Origin: Tubulanus polymorphus
Lineage: Eukaryota; Nemertea; Palaeonemertea; Tubulaniformes; Tubulanidae
Direction: 5' to 3'
Length of the DNA: 64,000 bases
Assembly: GCF_964204645.1 (NCBI RefSeq)
Contig: NC_134033.1
Location: 7,970,231 to 8,034,230 of the forward strand
The notes under the pieces were generated by a model. The model was given only the letters and a program-made list of their open reading frames with translations, searched no databases and was not told where the DNA came from. Below, piece by piece: positions 63,525 to 64,000 of the stretch. Position 1 is the first letter of the stretch, and every line of letters starts with the position of its first letter. The position numbers were made by a program, and so were the translations under genes.

Positions 63525-63602
63525 CCCCTTGATTTTTCTGTGGGTCATCACTATCCAGCATTTTGCTAAAGCGATAACAACGACTTGAGAACAGCGATTA
63601 TT

Positions 63603-63878
63603 ATGGCCTCCAGAGATTCTACATGTATTTCTTGCGAGAAGGAAGTAAGACCAAGGCAAGAGGGTATATTGTGCGACGATTGCGGGAAATGGCAGCACCG
63701 AATCTGCAAGACTGGTGAAACGAATAGACGTAAACTTTGTTTTCGTCCAATTCCACGATCAGCAGAAAGGTGTACTTTCGTGCTGGTCGACCAGTTGATA
63801 CCGTGCCTATGTTGTAGAGAGACTATTAAAGAGGTGTGCTCTACTAACGGAAGCGATCCTTTGTCGAACGTCTCTTAA
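63603..63878 (+). CDS. Cys/His zinc-binding N-terminus, MULE-gene-like, partial
   Basis: ATG at 63603 (the open frame begins 18 nt earlier at a TTG, which is not preferred). MASRDSTCISCEKEVRPRQEG is followed by ILCDDCGKWQHRICKTG: a C-x2-C ... C-x2-C-x4-H-x2-C arrangement. This CxxC-RPRQEG-CDxCxxWQHRxCxTG pattern is one I recall from the N-terminus of FLYWCH/MULE-type transposase-like proteins in marine invertebrates. After about residue 37 similarity ends and the frame closes at 63876-63878, so either an intron or a frame break follows. No transposase domain is in the window. Confidence 0.5.
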   Translation: MASRDSTCISCEKEVRPRQEGILCDDCGKWQHRICKTGETNRRKLCFRPIPRSAERCTFVLVDQLIPCLCCRETIKEVCSTNGSDPLSNVS

Positions 63879-64000
63879 AATCCGAATCCAGACGAGAATA
63901 CTAACTAGTATATTTTCGATGATCTGACGTGAATATTATTTATTGATGTATGTCAAAGCTCGCGACTCGCAGGTCGGCCTTTTCGCTATGATATCCGGAG

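Overview
The window reads as AT-rich nuclear DNA of an invertebrate animal, probably marine. Two conserved animal genes lie in the same orientation, with small exons, GT-AG introns, and introns and flanks packed with transposable elements (TEs). There are no bacterial-style operons. The species cannot be named from the sequence. The elements that look like Helentron-associated (HINE, pearl-type) repeats, together with DIRS, BEL/Pao, Penelope, piggyBac and LINE remnants, would fit a mollusc, annelid, brachiopod or other TE-rich invertebrate.

Host genes. (1) The last four coding exons of TMTC4, an ER O-mannosyltransferase with TPR repeats, lie on the + strand at 4265-4406, 4690-4804, 9458-9637 and 22032-22177. 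Earlier exons must lie upstream of the window. (2) A complete hnRNP A/B-type gene with two RRMs and a Gly-rich tail has ten coding exons on the + strand from 40258 to 57049, encoding about 287 aa. A TATA-like box lies about 100 bp before the start codon. (3) At the right edge (63603 onward) a TATA box precedes the start of a Cys/His-rich reading frame that resembles the N-terminus of MULE-type transposase genes.

Mobile DNA by region. 0-2.2 kb: two Penelope GIY-YIG remnants in opposite orientation. 4.8-9.3 kb (TMTC4 intron): a TTAA MITE, then a HINE-like element broken by another HINE and by a BEL/Pao integrase remnant. 9.8-17.4 kb: HINE fragments, a decayed hAT, a DIRS-type tyrosine-recombinase remnant with a perfect 58-bp inverted repeat, and a full HINE. 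18-21.6 kb: dispersed repeats, a LINE tail, a MITE and another HINE. 22.3-27.2 kb: a pogo-like MITE carrying a chimeric HINE, a SINE, and another full HINE. 27.8-31.1 kb: a complete piggyBac with TTAA target duplication and a nested RT fragment. 34.9-39.8 kb: a nearly intact two-ORF LINE on the minus strand, ending just upstream of the hnRNP promoter. 40-57 kb: MITEs, a SINE and a hAT-like element in hnRNP introns. 58.8-62.4 kb: a cluster of hairpin-forming inverted repeats, including a 1.2-kb foldback with about 0.5-kb arms.

Most interesting signals. Several repeat families share one terminal grammar: insertion in a T-run, a 5' hairpin, often followed by a TATT motif, and, where the 3' end is present, the 5' start repeated in inverse followed by ATGG. 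One MITE insertion is proven by an empty site inside the same window. The LINE has an in-frame UAG and an A-run slip site between its ORFs. The ~500-bp-arm foldback and its neighbours form the densest cruciform-capable stretch.
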